From assembly GCA_012064415.1 (NCBI GenBank), contig SSNU01000213.1, positions 1-30,914 on the forward strand: a stretch of DNA of 30,914 nucleotides. The letters run 5' to 3'. Numbering within the stretch: the stretch's first letter is position 1; each line of letters opens with the position of its first letter. The notes below the pieces were generated by a model. It ran no database searches. It was not told the DNA's origin and worked only from the letters and a program-made list of their open reading frames with translations. Below, piece by piece: positions 1 through 9,480 of this stretch. This DNA comes from Gyrodactylus bullatarudis (Eukaryota; Platyhelminthes; Monogenea; Gyrodactylidea; Gyrodactylidae). The position numbers were made by a program, and so were the translations under genes.

Positions 1-249
1 ATATGAATGAACTCTTTGTACGAGTAAAAGTAATTTCTGATAGAAACGAATATTCTCTATCGAATGGGTCATCTTTCCATTTTCAATAACTTTTAATAAG
101 TGATTTAGAGACAATTTCTAGTGAATAATTTTATTTTTTCTACCACTATATATATATAGTACATTGCATAATATTTCTGCCCTTCCATTGGTTCAAAGGT
201 TCACTGCTCAGGGAGGGTGACGAGTTGAAAATCCTTTTTCCAGGCGGCT

Positions 250-399
250 TTACTTTCGTCTCTTCTCTAGGCTTGGGCCCTCTTTATACTTTAGGAATCC
301 ATCCATTAGTAACTGCCCACTGTGCCTTTTCCGTTTGCGTATAATTACTTTGTTCGTTTTCTTCTCTTCATTTTCCTTAATTGTTGAACACCTTTTCTT
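250..399 (-). pseudogene. Basic/PIP-box-like C-terminal module, copy 1
   Basis: An open minus-strand stretch of about 50 codons, lying just downstream of the GIY-YIG remnant on the same strand. It ends in a lysine/arginine cluster (RKRKR), then SGQ and a segment QLLMDGFL, which fits the loose PCNA-interacting pattern Q-x-x-(I/L/M)-x-x-aromatic-x. The same module occurs at 3304-3459 (+) and at the C-terminus of the ORF at 22306-22602 (-), so the motif is conserved rather than chance. Upstream DNA (about 400-440) still resembles the EKSTxVDN segment of the other copies but contains stops. I infer a tail of a Penelope-like protein or an accessory ORF. The PCNA link is only a motif match. Confidence 0.45.
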
Positions 400-485
400 T
401 CACACTAATTATGTTTTGGCTCATAATTCGATTATCAACTTCTCGGATTGTTCAATTGTTATCAACTGCACATAAGTTGCTGGGT

Positions 486-1011
486 CTAGGCTCTGCTCTT
501 GTGAATTATAATTATTGGCTGAGGTTTCAATTTTCTAACTACTTCTTTGAGAATCTTTTCCATCTTTGCCAATTTCTTCTGTTTTATGAATCTGTCCCGG
601 CCTCTGATGCCTAGGTTTGAGGCAATCATCTTTTGGGCCCATAAATTCGGCTTCAGTTTCGAAATGAAGTGGTTTTGCGCACTCGTTAGATCCTTTTCCC
701 TCGCGCGGCTGGAAAGGCTCTGGTCAACCTGGTAGAGAATTGAAAAGTTTCCTTGATCGGCTATGTGCCCTGTCTCGTGCAAATGATGCTGAACGGCACT
801 ATCATGCTTTGGCCTCAGGTGTTCTTTGACTCTCTCGCCGGGGCTTCTCGTCGTTTGGCCAACATATTTTGCACCGCAAGAAAACGTGAAGAGGTAAATC
901 ACTCCTTTCTTCAAGGGATAGGGTCCTTGTTTCGTCCATTCAATAGTTTCGTTGTGTTTTGGATTATTCTCAGTTTCCTCCCTGGATTTTTTTTCTTTTG
1001 GATTCAGTAAA
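486..1011 (-). pseudogene. Penelope-like element GIY-YIG endonuclease remnant
   Basis: The minus-strand frame is open from about 1011 to 486. It carries the GIY-YIG nuclease fold used by Penelope-like retroelements to nick target DNA. Visible landmarks are GVIYLF, then SCGAKYVGQTTRSPGER (the YVG half of the GIY-YIG motif with its following Arg), a histidine-rich stretch (HHLHETGH), and the C-terminal KPNLWAQK signature that also occurs in the fragments at 16.5 and 27.0 kb. The reverse transcriptase that should precede it is absent, so this is a 5'-truncated copy. A hammerhead-like motif lies upstream at 1205-1262 and the basic/PIP-like module downstream. The nuclease domain itself looks uninterrupted, but without RT it cannot retrotranspose on its own. 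Confidence 0.85.
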
Positions 1012-1204
1012 AAATTAGTTTTTCAATACAATTTATTAAAAATTATGTCAATATTAGTTCTTTTTTTTCAATTTCAATGATATTCTATTTGGGCATTATA
1101 TTATCAAACATTGCAAATAATTGGTTGACATAAGTTGTCATTTTTCCTTGAAAATATTCTGAGGTTGCTGATGGAAAGTCATGCTGGGGTTAAGAACAAA
1201 CCAA

Positions 1205-1262
1205 GTTTTTGGTGAATAAAGCTTTATTTTCGACGGTTTTCTTCGAACCAAACACTGACACG
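1205..1262 (-). ncRNA. Decayed hammerhead ribozyme motif of a PLE terminal repeat (copy a)
   Basis: Read on the minus strand, stem I UUUGGU/ACCAAA (6 bp) and stem III AUAAA/UUUAU (5 bp) are perfect, GAAA is present, and the cleavage triplet would be UUC. The first core segment reads UCGAAGA instead of CUGANGA, so the copy is probably inactive. Flanking DNA matches the block at 26150-26265, including a shared ATTCTGAGG...GTCATGCTGG stretch. Confidence 0.6.
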
Positions 1263-1689
1263 TAATATTTATATATATGAAAATATCGAGAACATTATAA
1301 AATCTGGCCAATAGCATTCATTCAACCATTTCCGACCAATGAGAGCAGAGGAGTGTCTAAGCTCTCGGGACTGTGAAAAATTCATCTAATGTCCGAGTGC
1401 TGGGTGGTGTTCTTTTCCTCTGGTTCCCTCTTCTTTTTTGTTGCTTGGGAGAAATCGACAAATTCCTTTTCCGTAAATGATGTTTAACATTTATAGAGTC
1501 TTACGAAATTGAAGAGAAATGGGTCCTAAAAGTTGGATCAAAGAGATAATGATAATTCTTGCTTTAATTCCAACGATTTTCCATTTTCACCAGTGATTTC
1601 CTTCCATTCACTTATTTCCCGGTAACATATATAATATATATGCAGTGAATTTTGTGATAACTGTATATAAAAAAGAGGTAAATTCAAAA

Positions 1690-2325
1690 AATCACCCTAA
1701 GAAAATTTTTTCCAATAATCACCCCAAAAATGACCCCAATGAAAATTTCAACGCTTCCTCAAATCAATAATTCTTATTTCTAAATTCCCCTCTCTACCAG
1801 ATTTATTGTCAGATAATTCTTTTAAACGGTTAAACTTCTATTCAGATTGAAAGTAAACTTTCTACTTATATAGAACCTTAGATGGAAAGAAACTTACGCG
1901 AATCTAGGTTCTTACAAATATTCGCTACCCCTAAAGAAGATTATTTTTCTCAAGATCGAAATAGGGAAATAAGAAGAGTTGTAAATAACAAACTCCAATG
2001 TTCTTGTAGTTTTGCAAAAATTAATGGATATCCCTGTAAACATCTGAGTGATGTGGCTAATAAGTTAGAAGTTTTCCTTGAAAAGTATTTCCCGAATGAA
2101 TACAAATATATCTTCTTGAAAGCAGCTTACTCAGAGATCACCATGCTCTGTGACGCTGAAAATCTGAAAAAGTCGGAACTTGAAGATTACAAAAAAAACA
2201 TGGAGGAGAGCTAAAAAATCAAGAGCTGAAATAAAGTTTAATGAAATTTTACTGTTGAATAAAGTTTCTTTTGATAATTTTTGGGGTGATTATTGAAAAA
2301 AAAGATTTTGAGTTTTATCCGCCAA
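1690..2325. mobile_element. Mutator-like element or derivative with terminal inverted repeats
   Basis: Imperfect inverted repeats bound the segment. The left arm (about 1685-1740) contains CAATAATCACCCCAAAAAT and the right arm (about 2275-2325) contains its complement, GGGGTGATTATTG. The outer parts also match loosely (GAGGTAAATTCAAAAAATC against GGCGGATAAAACTCAAAATC). I could not find a clear 9-bp target duplication. The SWIM finger inside suggests the Mutator (MULE) superfamily. At about 640 bp it is too short to encode a full transposase. Confidence 0.55.
1882..2214 (+). pseudogene. SWIM zinc-finger C-terminal fragment of a MULE-type transposase
   Basis: A 110-codon open frame with the SWIM metal-binding pattern C-x-C...C-x-H, seen as CSCSFAKINGYPCKHL at about residues 40-55. 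SWIM fingers typically sit near the C-terminus of Mutator-like transposases and act in DNA or protein binding. The DDE catalytic domain (several hundred residues) is missing. The frame starts with an ATG inside the element and ends with a charged tail before TAA. Position inside inverted repeats supports a deletion derivative of a DNA transposon. A host SWIM protein is less likely given the size and context. Confidence 0.6.
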
Positions 2326-2644
2326 AAGTTAATCTTTTAACAATAATTTGAAATCTTAAGCTTACTTGTGAAGGGATTGATTTTGATGTGAAACCACTCT
2401 GACTCTCTCGGGGAGAGTCTCTCCCCTCTTGATACAGAGTTCAAGGAGTAATGTTTACACTATTCTACAATATGTTCAACCTCTTTTCTTCTACATCCTA
2501 CGTGAGTGTTTTGATTGGTATTTGTGTAGATAAGAGAGGATAGTGTACGTCAAAATATAGTTTTTATCTGACGTGAAGAGTGTATGTACAATGATATGAA
2601 TAGTGAACAGAGTAGTGCAGTGCGGTAGTGCGCTTGGTGTTTGT
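2326..2644. other. Non-genic stretch
   Basis: No coding signal. It contains a short near-palindrome of GAGAGTC/GACTCTC at about 2400-2430 and otherwise ordinary AT-rich DNA. Confidence 0.4.
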
Positions 2645-2765
2645 GGAGCAATGAATGGAATAGAAATAGAATACAATGTAATGTAGTAGAATGGAATAGA
2701 ATGTTCGATAATTTCTTCCCCGGGTATTTATACATTTGTGGCGTGGTCACTGTCTGACCAATCAG
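2645..2765 (-). promoter_or_regulatory. Simple GGAATA-type repeat beside a CCAAT/TATA promoter-like block
   Basis: On the minus strand a CCAAT-box core (CTGATTGGTC, about 2755-2765) is followed by TGTATAAATACCC (about 2723-2735), spaced as in the PLE terminal repeats of this window, but no hammerhead core follows. Downstream (2645-2702) is an imperfect repeat of (G)GAATAGAA/TGTAGTAGAA words. Similarity to the ribozyme-linked promoter blocks is my inference. Confidence 0.35.
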
Positions 2766-3300
2766 CGTAGAGTATTATTTGGATCATTTTCTTGATCTTG
2801 GATTTAGTGTTACAAATTTTTTAAATATATTTTTAATATTTTTAAATATTCTTATTCTTCGGGTATTTTTATGTTATATTAATAAAATGTTTATTTGATG
2901 ATCATTTGGGAAATTAGGGCAGAAATACAGCAAACTTTGAAATGCACTATTCTTTGTTTTGTCGATGTGACATGAGTTATTGCGCTTTTCTGCCAACAAC
3001 TGTTCAGAGGGGTGGGTTGATTAGATTCTCAAGAAAAGAAAATTGAAAATAGCTTGTCTTTAGTTATGCGATTTTCAACTCATCTAAATCTTAACCATAA
3101 ACATTCAAATCTAAGGAAAAACATTGGAAAAATTAAAAGCATATGCTGGGATTTTTAATGTGACTGCTGTATATTAGAGGTCGATTATTTTTTATCGAGT
3201 TGGACTTTTTTATATACAATTATCACAGAATTCACTGTATATATATTTTTTTCTTTTCCTTTACTTATTATTATTTTTGTACATCATAACTACATCACAC
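2766..3300. other. Non-genic AT-rich stretch with a small inverted match
   Basis: No gene seen. Bases 3206-3245 are an inverted match of 1636-1672 (core CAGTGAATT...TGTGATAA...TGTATATAAAAAAG), which suggests fragments of one older repeat on both sides of the MULE-like element. Confidence 0.35.
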
Positions 3301-3303
3301 ACA

Positions 3304-3459
3304 GAGAAGTCAACAATAGTTGATAATCAAATTATTTCTCAACCAGTAATTATCAGTTTCAAGCCATTCAATAAATAGCCTGCAATTAGAAAAATGGGAA
3401 AGAAAAGGAAAAGATGCAGTGGGCAGTTACAAATAGTCTCTTTCCTCACCAAACGATAA
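3304..3459 (+). pseudogene. Basic/PIP-box-like module, copy 2 (interrupted)
   Basis: Plus-strand translation gives EKSTIVDN, then SQPVI, two stop codons near 3371, then KKRKRCSGQ and QLQIVSFL before a stop at 3457-3459. Order and spacing match the 22306-22602 ORF, so this is a decayed copy of the same reading frame. About 110 bp downstream on the same strand sits a hammerhead motif (3567-3620), the same order as at 22.3-22.15 kb (there on the minus strand). Function is unknown. A nuclear-localisation-like basic patch and a PIP-like motif are what can be seen. Confidence 0.45.
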
Positions 3460-3566
3460 TTATAATTTCAGTTCCTACCTCTCCTCGTCAACATCAACTC
3501 AAAAGGTGAACCTTATCAACCTATCAGAGATTTCCAAAAGTGTACTAATTTTCTGTATAAATATCC

Positions 3567-3620
3567 AGCCGGTGTAAGAGTCTGGCGAGATCCGGTGAAA
3601 TAACAGCTTTATAACTACAT
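3567..3620 (+). ncRNA. Hammerhead ribozyme motif (copy d)
   Basis: Core CTGGCGA (one change from CUGANGA at position 6) at 3582-3588 and GAAA at 3597-3600. Stem III UAA/UUA closes to a predicted cleavage triplet AUA after 3613. Stem I forms AGU/ACU plus UGU/ACA with an AAG bulge. The stem II loop CCGGU can pair with GCCGG immediately upstream. A TATA-like CTGTATAAAT lies at about 3553-3562. Confidence 0.6.
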
Positions 3621-3765
3621 ATTTACTAGTCTTCAAATCCTCTTAATGAATTTCTCATTAACTAGTTCAATCAATTTTTTATGTCAACTACTATAGTGAA
3701 ATTTAACAGATCAATGTTCGTTTGTTGCTCACTGCTAGTTATACTGGTTAGTAGAACGACGAGTT

Positions 3766-3822
3766 TAAGGTGAATAGAAGCTTTTATTTTCGTCGGTTCT
3801 CATCAGAACTTACACCGACACG
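3766..3822 (-). ncRNA. Hammerhead ribozyme motif with intact core (copy b)
   Basis: Minus strand: core CTGATGA (3806-3800) and GAAA. Stem III is AUA/UAU with cleavage triplet UUC. Stem I is UAAG/CUUA next to one U-A pair and one mismatch. Segment GUCGGU 5' of the core is perfectly complementary to ACCGAC between the core halves. ATTGG and TGTATAAATATT elements lie upstream on the same strand. Canonical stem II is only one base pair, so activity is uncertain. Confidence 0.65.
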
Positions 3823-4016
3823 TAATATTTATACATAATTACCAATGAGTGAAGTAAACTGCTCAATTTTGACCAATCCTTTCATTAACCTTCGATTTGC
3901 CAATCGGATTGAAGTTTTTTTTCATGTATTCAGCTTGAAGTAATTATTTATGCTCTTGTTGTTACTCGGAACTAGAAGATTAATGTTCGTAGTCATCCGT
4001 TGAATCAATCATGGAC

Positions 4017-5369
4017 TAAGGCCTCAAAAATATGACCTAATAAATGAATTCTTTAGCGCTAATGAAAAATGAAAATATGCCTTTTTGTTTTTTTAGGGCA
4101 TATTTTAAGCAATTTTGAATTTTTTGTAATAATACAAGCGTTTATAATTTTTACTCGGAAGTAGTATTATTGAAAAAAAATTATTTATTGAAATGTAACA
4201 TGAAAATTTCGGCATTACTGAAAACGACCTTTCAACATCACAGCTTGTTGGTTGGGCATTAAATAACATAGAGTAAACATGGGGCTCTATGTTTGAGTTA
4301 GATTTAGAGCATATTTGAGTTATATATTGCTGCTGTATTGTACTTGGCAGCATCTGTTACCAAGAGATTGACGAGATTTTTGTTAATACTGTACTCAGTG
4401 ACAGTTTCCTGAACATGGTGAACAACATCCAGCATATTTAAGGACTTTTCCAGTTTGATTGAGCGAATTAAATAGCTTTTATCTGGGTTTAAAAGCTGCC
4501 CACCAAGAATATTTAAATATTTGGAACCATTGATTTCTGATTCATCAGCCATTAGAAAGACGTTTTCATTAGCCAGTTTTTCAGCTATTTCGTGCTTCTT
4601 CTCTAGATAAATTTCCATTATCATTTTTCTGTAACTTTCATGAGATAACATAGAAAATCCAAAAGATTCCTTGAAAAAATCTCGGAATGAGCAATCATTC
4701 AATATCCATGTAGGTAGTCCGAGTTTAAGAATCATATCAATAAGGCTGCGGTGCTTTTTGATATCTGGAGCATCAATTTTTGTTTGCCTTAGAATAGGGA
4801 CATCTCTATCAACATTGTGCCTTTTAGATTGTCTGTGTTGGTTAACATTAAACATTTTTTCACAATTGACTTCTCTGTTGCAGATCTTGCACCAACGTTT
4901 TCCATCAATAGTATCAGTGAATTCATCAGGAAACTCCCTCTCATATTTTAGTACTTTTCTAGCATGAGGAATACCACGGTTGACCATTTTGATATGCTTA
5001 ATTTGAAAATGACGTGCTTGTGAATCATTTAATTTTCCGTACTCGAATCTGATTGGTCGAAAAAGAAGTATGCATTCATGTAATACATATTATGTATTGT
5101 TGTATGATATGTATGTGAGGGGAGTGTGAAAGCTAACAACCAATCAGATTCAAGAATGTAAACTCCTTTGTTTGAAAAAATCAAATTTTGAAAAATACGA
5201 TTGATGAATTCTCATGTAAAACTGGGCATATTTTAAGCATTTATGATTTGAAATATGACCTATTAAGACTTTATAACTTTGGACCCTGATGTCCTATCCG
5301 ATTTTTTCTTTGATTTTTGACGGTATTTTCACAGGCTAAAATATAACTTTTATGAATTTTTTGGTCCTA
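4017..5369 (-). mobile_element. hAT-family DNA transposon, internally deleted
   Basis: Flanked by TCATGGAC at 4009-4016 and 5370-5377, an 8-bp target duplication as expected for hAT. Ends are short imperfect inverted repeats: left TAAGGCCTCAAAAAT, right (complement) TAGGACCAAAAAAT. It carries a broken transposase on the minus strand. Subterminal DNA contains two inverted CTGATTGG/CCAATCAG boxes (about 5049 and 5141). A related copy of both ends, without transposase, lies inverted at 15575-16064. Confidence 0.75.
4105..4987 (-). pseudogene. hAT transposase with BED-like zinc finger (broken)
   Basis: The N-terminal part (4987-4304) has a C2H2 BED-like finger (WCKICNREV ... HRQSKRHN, about residues 32-58), then a transposase region with FLMADESEINGSKYLNILGG, matching the first catalytic aspartate region of hAT enzymes. 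The C-terminal part (4353-4105), in another frame, has QPTSCDVERSFSV, the conserved dimerisation-region signature of hAT proteins. Most of the central catalytic and insertion domains are missing: the two parts total about 300 residues against 600-700 in full-length relatives. Cut-and-paste activity from this copy is not expected. Confidence 0.8.
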
Positions 5370-5377
5370 TCATGGAC

Positions 5378-5600
5378 TAATGATGTGTAAGGAGGGGATC
5401 TCACTGCTCATCTCCAAGGTTATTATTTCGTATTTTTCCATTAAAGATTGGCAACTTGAACCTTTACTCTTTCTAACTTTTTTATTTATTACAGGGGTAG
5501 AATTGGTAGAAATTTTTTATTCGCTCAGGGTGTTAACTACTGGTTGAGGTGTAATTTAGCTTCCAACTTTTCTGAGTTTACACATTTTGCTCTCATTTGT
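5378..5600. other. Flank between the hAT element and the next PLE remnant
   Basis: I see no gene or clear repeat here. Confidence 0.3.
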
Positions 5601-6240
5601 GATTTGATTGAGATGTAGATTAAACTACTTTCTTTTTGTTCACTAATGTCTCACTTGTTTCTGCTTTCTGATTTGTATCGCTCTTTTCCTCGATTTGTGT
5701 TCTTTGAGATGTTCTTTGATCTTACTTTCACTGGTCTAACAAACTTTGAACCAAAAGACCATTTGAAAAGGTATATAACTCCTTCTTATTCCATCAATCG
5801 AGTGTTTGTTCAGGTCAGGAATCAACTTAGTTGTTTTGTGAAGAATTTTAAGTTTATGACCAGCGAACCCCCGTAAATTCAAACAGCTTGTTAGGTGGGC
5901 AGCATCACCTTCGAATGGAAGCTTTAAATGAATAGGAGTTCAATCCTCAACTTCGATTCTCAGATTGGAATGTTTGTTAGCAAATACTTCAGGATACGTA
6001 TCTTCCATGAGAAGCTCCTTCAACAATTCTTTGTCTGACGCTTTATTATATCAGTAGAAAGGCGTTCAATTTTGATGAATTCGTTTCTTATCAGACTCTT
6101 CTTCTGCCACGCCGGACTCAAGCTCAGCAAGGGCATAAATTTTGATGGAACCGATATTTCCCTGTACATCCTCTTTTGAGCAACTCCATTATTTTTGGTC
6201 AAGAGAACATCTAGGAAATTCAATGATTGATCATCTCCTT
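5600..6240 (-). pseudogene. Penelope-like element: post-RT region and GIY-YIG remnant
   Basis: Minus-strand similarity runs in the expected order across several frames. First is the post-RT segment (6223-6020) with MNFLDVLLTKNNG and the stretch KSLIRNEFIKIERLSTD, typical after the Penelope RT palm. Next is a linker with LKLPFEGDAAH and KLKILHKTTKLI. Last is a GIY-YIG start GVIYLFKWSFGSKFVRP at about 5785-5735, alignable with the intact copy at 914-486. Stops and frameshifts interrupt it, and the conserved Gly of YVG is replaced. The upstream RT core is not adjacent. It is a dead fragment. Confidence 0.7.
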
Positions 6241-6252
6241 GTAGCTCTTGTC

Positions 6253-6557
6253 ATATTTGATACTCTTTTATAATTTAGGAATTATATAAGAAGATATATT
6301 TAAAACCAAATGCGCATTTCTCAAAGGATCATCAGTGGTCTCTCTTTGAAAATGATAAAAGTTAAAGTTTGATGAAAAATAAAAATTTACAGATTTTGAA
6401 AGAAATAGTAAATTTTAAAGAATATAAGAGTCATGAATGGAAATAGGAATATAATGTAAGCTGAAAAAACACAAAAATCTCTTCAATAAATAGCAACAGT
6501 GAAGAGAAAAAGGTGAAAAAGTTCACATAGGCCACGGTAGATGAATATTGAACGAAT
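6253..6557 (+). repeat. Left arm of a long inverted repeat
   Basis: Nearly the exact complement of 9481-9748, for example GGCCACGGTAGATGAA here against TTCATCTACCGTGGCC there. The left arm carries about 40-50 extra bases near 6376-6425. The arms enclose about 2.9 kb with LINE and PLE remnants. Confidence 0.8.
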
Positions 6558-6647
6558 AGTTCTTTTGAACACACAAATTAGGTTTAAACCTGTTGATGAA
6601 GAATTTCTCCTTCACCCACACATCTGTGCTGTCATAACAAAAATGAG

Positions 6648-8330
6648 CTACTAAACTGTGTTATTAAACTGTCTGACACAAAAATAATAAATATAATCCT
6701 AGTTTACAGAAGACCTAATAATACAACCACTGACGACTTCATCCTAATGAGTCATATTGATGATATAATTGATAGATATATGGAGACTGAACTTATCATA
6801 CTTGGTGATCTCAATCTTCCACATGAAGACTGGAATCATCCAAAGACTCATTTAGGATCATATTTATTTAATTTAGGATTATCCCAAATAATCAATATAC
6901 CCACTAGACAAAACAACATCCTTGACTGTATATTAATTGAAACAAATAATACCTTATTTGAATTTGATATTCAAAATATTTTCCCAAGAAAAGATCACTT
7001 AGGAGTTTTTGCCAAACTAACTTTTTCTGATGTCGAGATCCTTCATAATAAAATAGACACGAACAAATACTTTGAATTTACTGATTTTAACATATTAAAA
7101 GCTGTCACGAATATTAATGAAAATCTACTTAATGTTAATAATTATTAAAATTATAATTTTATCTTTAGCAATACTCAAGAATATACTCACTATCTACAAT
7201 CAAGAAAGAAAGAGTTAATCTTGATAGCCTAGTATACAAGAAAAACATCTCTCTCAAAAATAAACTCAATAAATGCTTATCAATTTCTCGATCGATGATA
7301 GAAAATTCACATCAAAATAAAAATAATTTGACTTGTGAAGCCTTACAAAATATCTTCATGTCAACTCTAATTATCATAATAATACCTTTATGAGTTTTTC
7401 TGAGTTTAACAAATTATTAAGAAAACTCAAAAATAAAAACACCAAAGATTCTTATAAGATTAGTATCAATATACTTATAAGTAGTCGCGTAAATTTTATT
7501 CATAGTTTTTTATAAAAAATTTAAACACTTATTTTTTAATAATATTATTCCTGATTATATGTTACTCGCTAAAGTTATCCCTATTCCTAAACCCAATAGT
7601 AACGACTTTAGACCAATAACTTTACAAAACACCCCATGAAAATTATTGTCTCAATTCTTTTCATCAAAATTTTCGGGGATAATTGACATAGAAAAAATAG
7701 ATCCTGATCAACATGGATTCTGTAAAGGCAAATCCTGTGAGACTAATATTTTTAATTTCTTGAATTATGTATCGTTTCTAAAAAGAAAAATGTATCTAGG
7801 ATAAAAAGAAATCTATCGTAATTTATATTGACTTTGACAAAATCTATATTCACAAAATTATAGAAATCTGTCATCACCACGGAGTATGTTCACATCTCCT
7901 AGAAATGCTAAAAATATCTAACGGAACGTAAACAATATGTTTCCTTCGAAAATAAAGACTCATTACCGGAATTAATTACCTCAGGTGTACCACAAGATTT
8001 CAAAGTAGGTCCTCTACTATTCAACATTGTTTTTTCTTAAATAAATGTCACTGGAGCTAAGATCTTCAAATATGCTGATGATATGAAGATTTTCCATAGT
8101 TTTGATGACTTTATCGACATTGATTTCATTAAAACGTCTCTAAAAATTCTTTCAAATGATTAGCTTAAGCATCAATGAAAGTAAAACTTCTTCATTACAC
8201 CTTTCACAACAATCCCTTTACAAGGAAATTTACTTGTGAATGAAAAAAAAAATCGATCCCAAATTCACAATTCGTGACTTGGGAGTTAAATATAATAACT
8301 TTTTTGACTTCCTAATGGTACGTCCTATGT
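6648..8330 (+). pseudogene. LINE (non-LTR retrotransposon) endonuclease and reverse transcriptase, decayed
   Basis: An open stretch up to 7148 contains VYRRPNN and ELIILGDLNLPHEDWNHP, the AP-endonuclease-like (EEP) motif GDxNxPxxxW. Further downstream, in broken frames, come RT motifs: AKVIPIPKP...NDFRPITLQN (about 7570-7630), DPDQHGFCKGKSCETN (about 7700-7750), SGVPQ...VGPLLFNIV (about 7980-8030), and the catalytic YADD at 8071-8082, followed by IRDLGVKYNNFFDFL (about 8270-8315). This order is that of a Jockey/CR1/I-type LINE. Many stops and frameshifts make it inactive. No ORF1 or poly(A)/microsatellite tail was recognised. Confidence 0.8.
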
Positions 8331-8936
8331 ACGAAGCCCCACAGTCAAATTGGAACTTTTAAATCAATAGAGTCTTTTCTTGAGGATCAAGTAAATCCTT
8401 ATGGATCAAACTGAATAATCTCTGGGTTTTAAATACAATTTTCAATTATATATTGTCATAATGTTGATCGATGAGATTGATCAGTTTTCTCCCAACATCA
8501 TTACTAAAACCATCCCTTTTGAAGTTCAGTTCTATGAAAATTTTTGTTTTCTCGCCTTCTTCTGTATTGACAACTTCATCTCTAGTCAAAGGTTGATTGA
8601 TAAATTTGTCCAAAAATTTGGCTGGATAACCATTTTCCATCAAGCATGACTTCGCCGTCTCTATTTCCTTTGGTATCTCTTCAGGACTAGCAATCCTTCG
8701 AATTCTCTTCCTTAGACCAATTACTAAGCCAACCTTATGTGAAACTGGACTAAAACTGGCATAATGAAGATATTTGCCATTGTCAGTCTTCTTCTTAAAA
8801 ATATTTCTTAGAATTGATCCGTTTTCTCTTCCGGTTAGTTTGACATCTAGGAAACTCTCTTTCCATAGTAAATTTAATATTTCCATGAAATGAGTTCATC
8901 TTCATAAAGAAGTTGTCAACAGATACATTAGGTTTC

Positions 8937-9039
8937 CTTTAGAACAGTTGAGTCTGAAGAGACCCGGCGAAATAAAACGTTTATCACTTATTATTCGCTT
9001 GTTTTCTAATCTTCCTAATGAATCCAAATCAGAATAGTA
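8937..9039 (+). mobile_element. 103-nt hammerhead-bearing insertion with 12-bp target duplication
   Basis: ACATTAGGTTTC occurs directly at 8925-8936 and 9040-9051. The 103 bases between carry a hammerhead motif (8945-8992) and a tail CTTCCTAATGAATCC like that after the hammerhead at 3567-3620. The PLE RT reading frame continues across if the insertion and one repeat are disregarded, so this is a clean later insertion, probably a strongly truncated PLE terminal repeat or a minimal non-autonomous unit. Confidence 0.75.
8945..8992 (+). ncRNA. Hammerhead ribozyme motif (copy e)
   Basis: Core CTGAAGA (8954-8960) and GAAA (8969-8972). Stem III UAAA-ACG-UUUA is perfect, with cleavage triplet AUC after 8985. 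Stem I UUGAGU pairs with ACUUAU over five positions including one G-U. Stem II is very short. It lacks the upstream GCCGG segment, consistent with 5' truncation. Confidence 0.65.
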
Positions 9040-9348
9040 ACATTAGGTTTCATTATAATAAAAGTGTCATCAACATATCTAGTGTAAACATCAGTAAAAG
9101 AATTGATAGCGTCAGACATTTTATTTAATTCTAACCATACCAAGAAATGAAATGAAATTTATTGAACAATTCATAAGTTCTGCTTTACATTCATCATTTT
9201 CATATAAAAATAGTTATCATGTACAAAAATAATAATGATAAGTTAAAGGAAAATAGAAAAAAGAAGAAAAATATTTTCATGTGTGTACAATAATAATCAA
9301 AATAGTTTGTTATAAATCTGTAAATTGAAAATTTTTTTGTATATAAAT

Positions 9349-9412
9349 CTGGCATGTAAAAGCTGATGAGTATGCCACGAAATAAAGCGCTATTCTTTAA
9401 TAAACTTGGCAT
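9349..9412 (+). ncRNA. Hammerhead-like motif (copy h2)
   Basis: Core CTGATGA (9363-9369), short stem II GU...AC, GAAA (9379-9382). GGCAU just 5' of the core is complementary to AUGCC in the stem II position. A TATA-like TGTATATAAATC precedes it. Stem III UAAAG/CUUUA is followed by an unpaired A and then AUA. The downstream tail is repeated, inverted, at 16728-16795. Confidence 0.5.
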
Positions 9413-9480
9413 CACCTTTCTTCATGAATCTCACTATTGCTCAGATTAAATCAGAGGTCACCCAACACCTCTCTGCTAAT

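Larger units (their letters stand above)
8446..9119 (-). pseudogene. Penelope-like reverse transcriptase fragment split by a small insertion
   Basis: Minus strand from 9119 reads MSDAINSF followed by the catalytic YVDD (9077-9066) and MKPN, where it is broken by the insertion at 8937-9039. Beyond the insertion the frame resumes with a PLE-typical SFHGNIKFTME, then a frameshift at about 8855, then SFLDVKLT, NIFKKKTDNGKYLHYASFS and a post-RT helix region to 8446. Penelope RTs are related to telomerase RT. N-terminal domains and the GIY-YIG domain are missing here. Confidence 0.8.

Noticed and set aside
110..170. Possible hammerhead remnant downstream of the copy-1 basic/PIP module
   Set aside because: Only a weak resemblance (AAAATAAAATTATTCACT on the minus strand). 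The core cannot be identified.
9200..9415. 71-codon minus-strand ORF rich in F, Y and L
   Set aside because: AT-rich chance frame across a hammerhead-like motif, with no domain.
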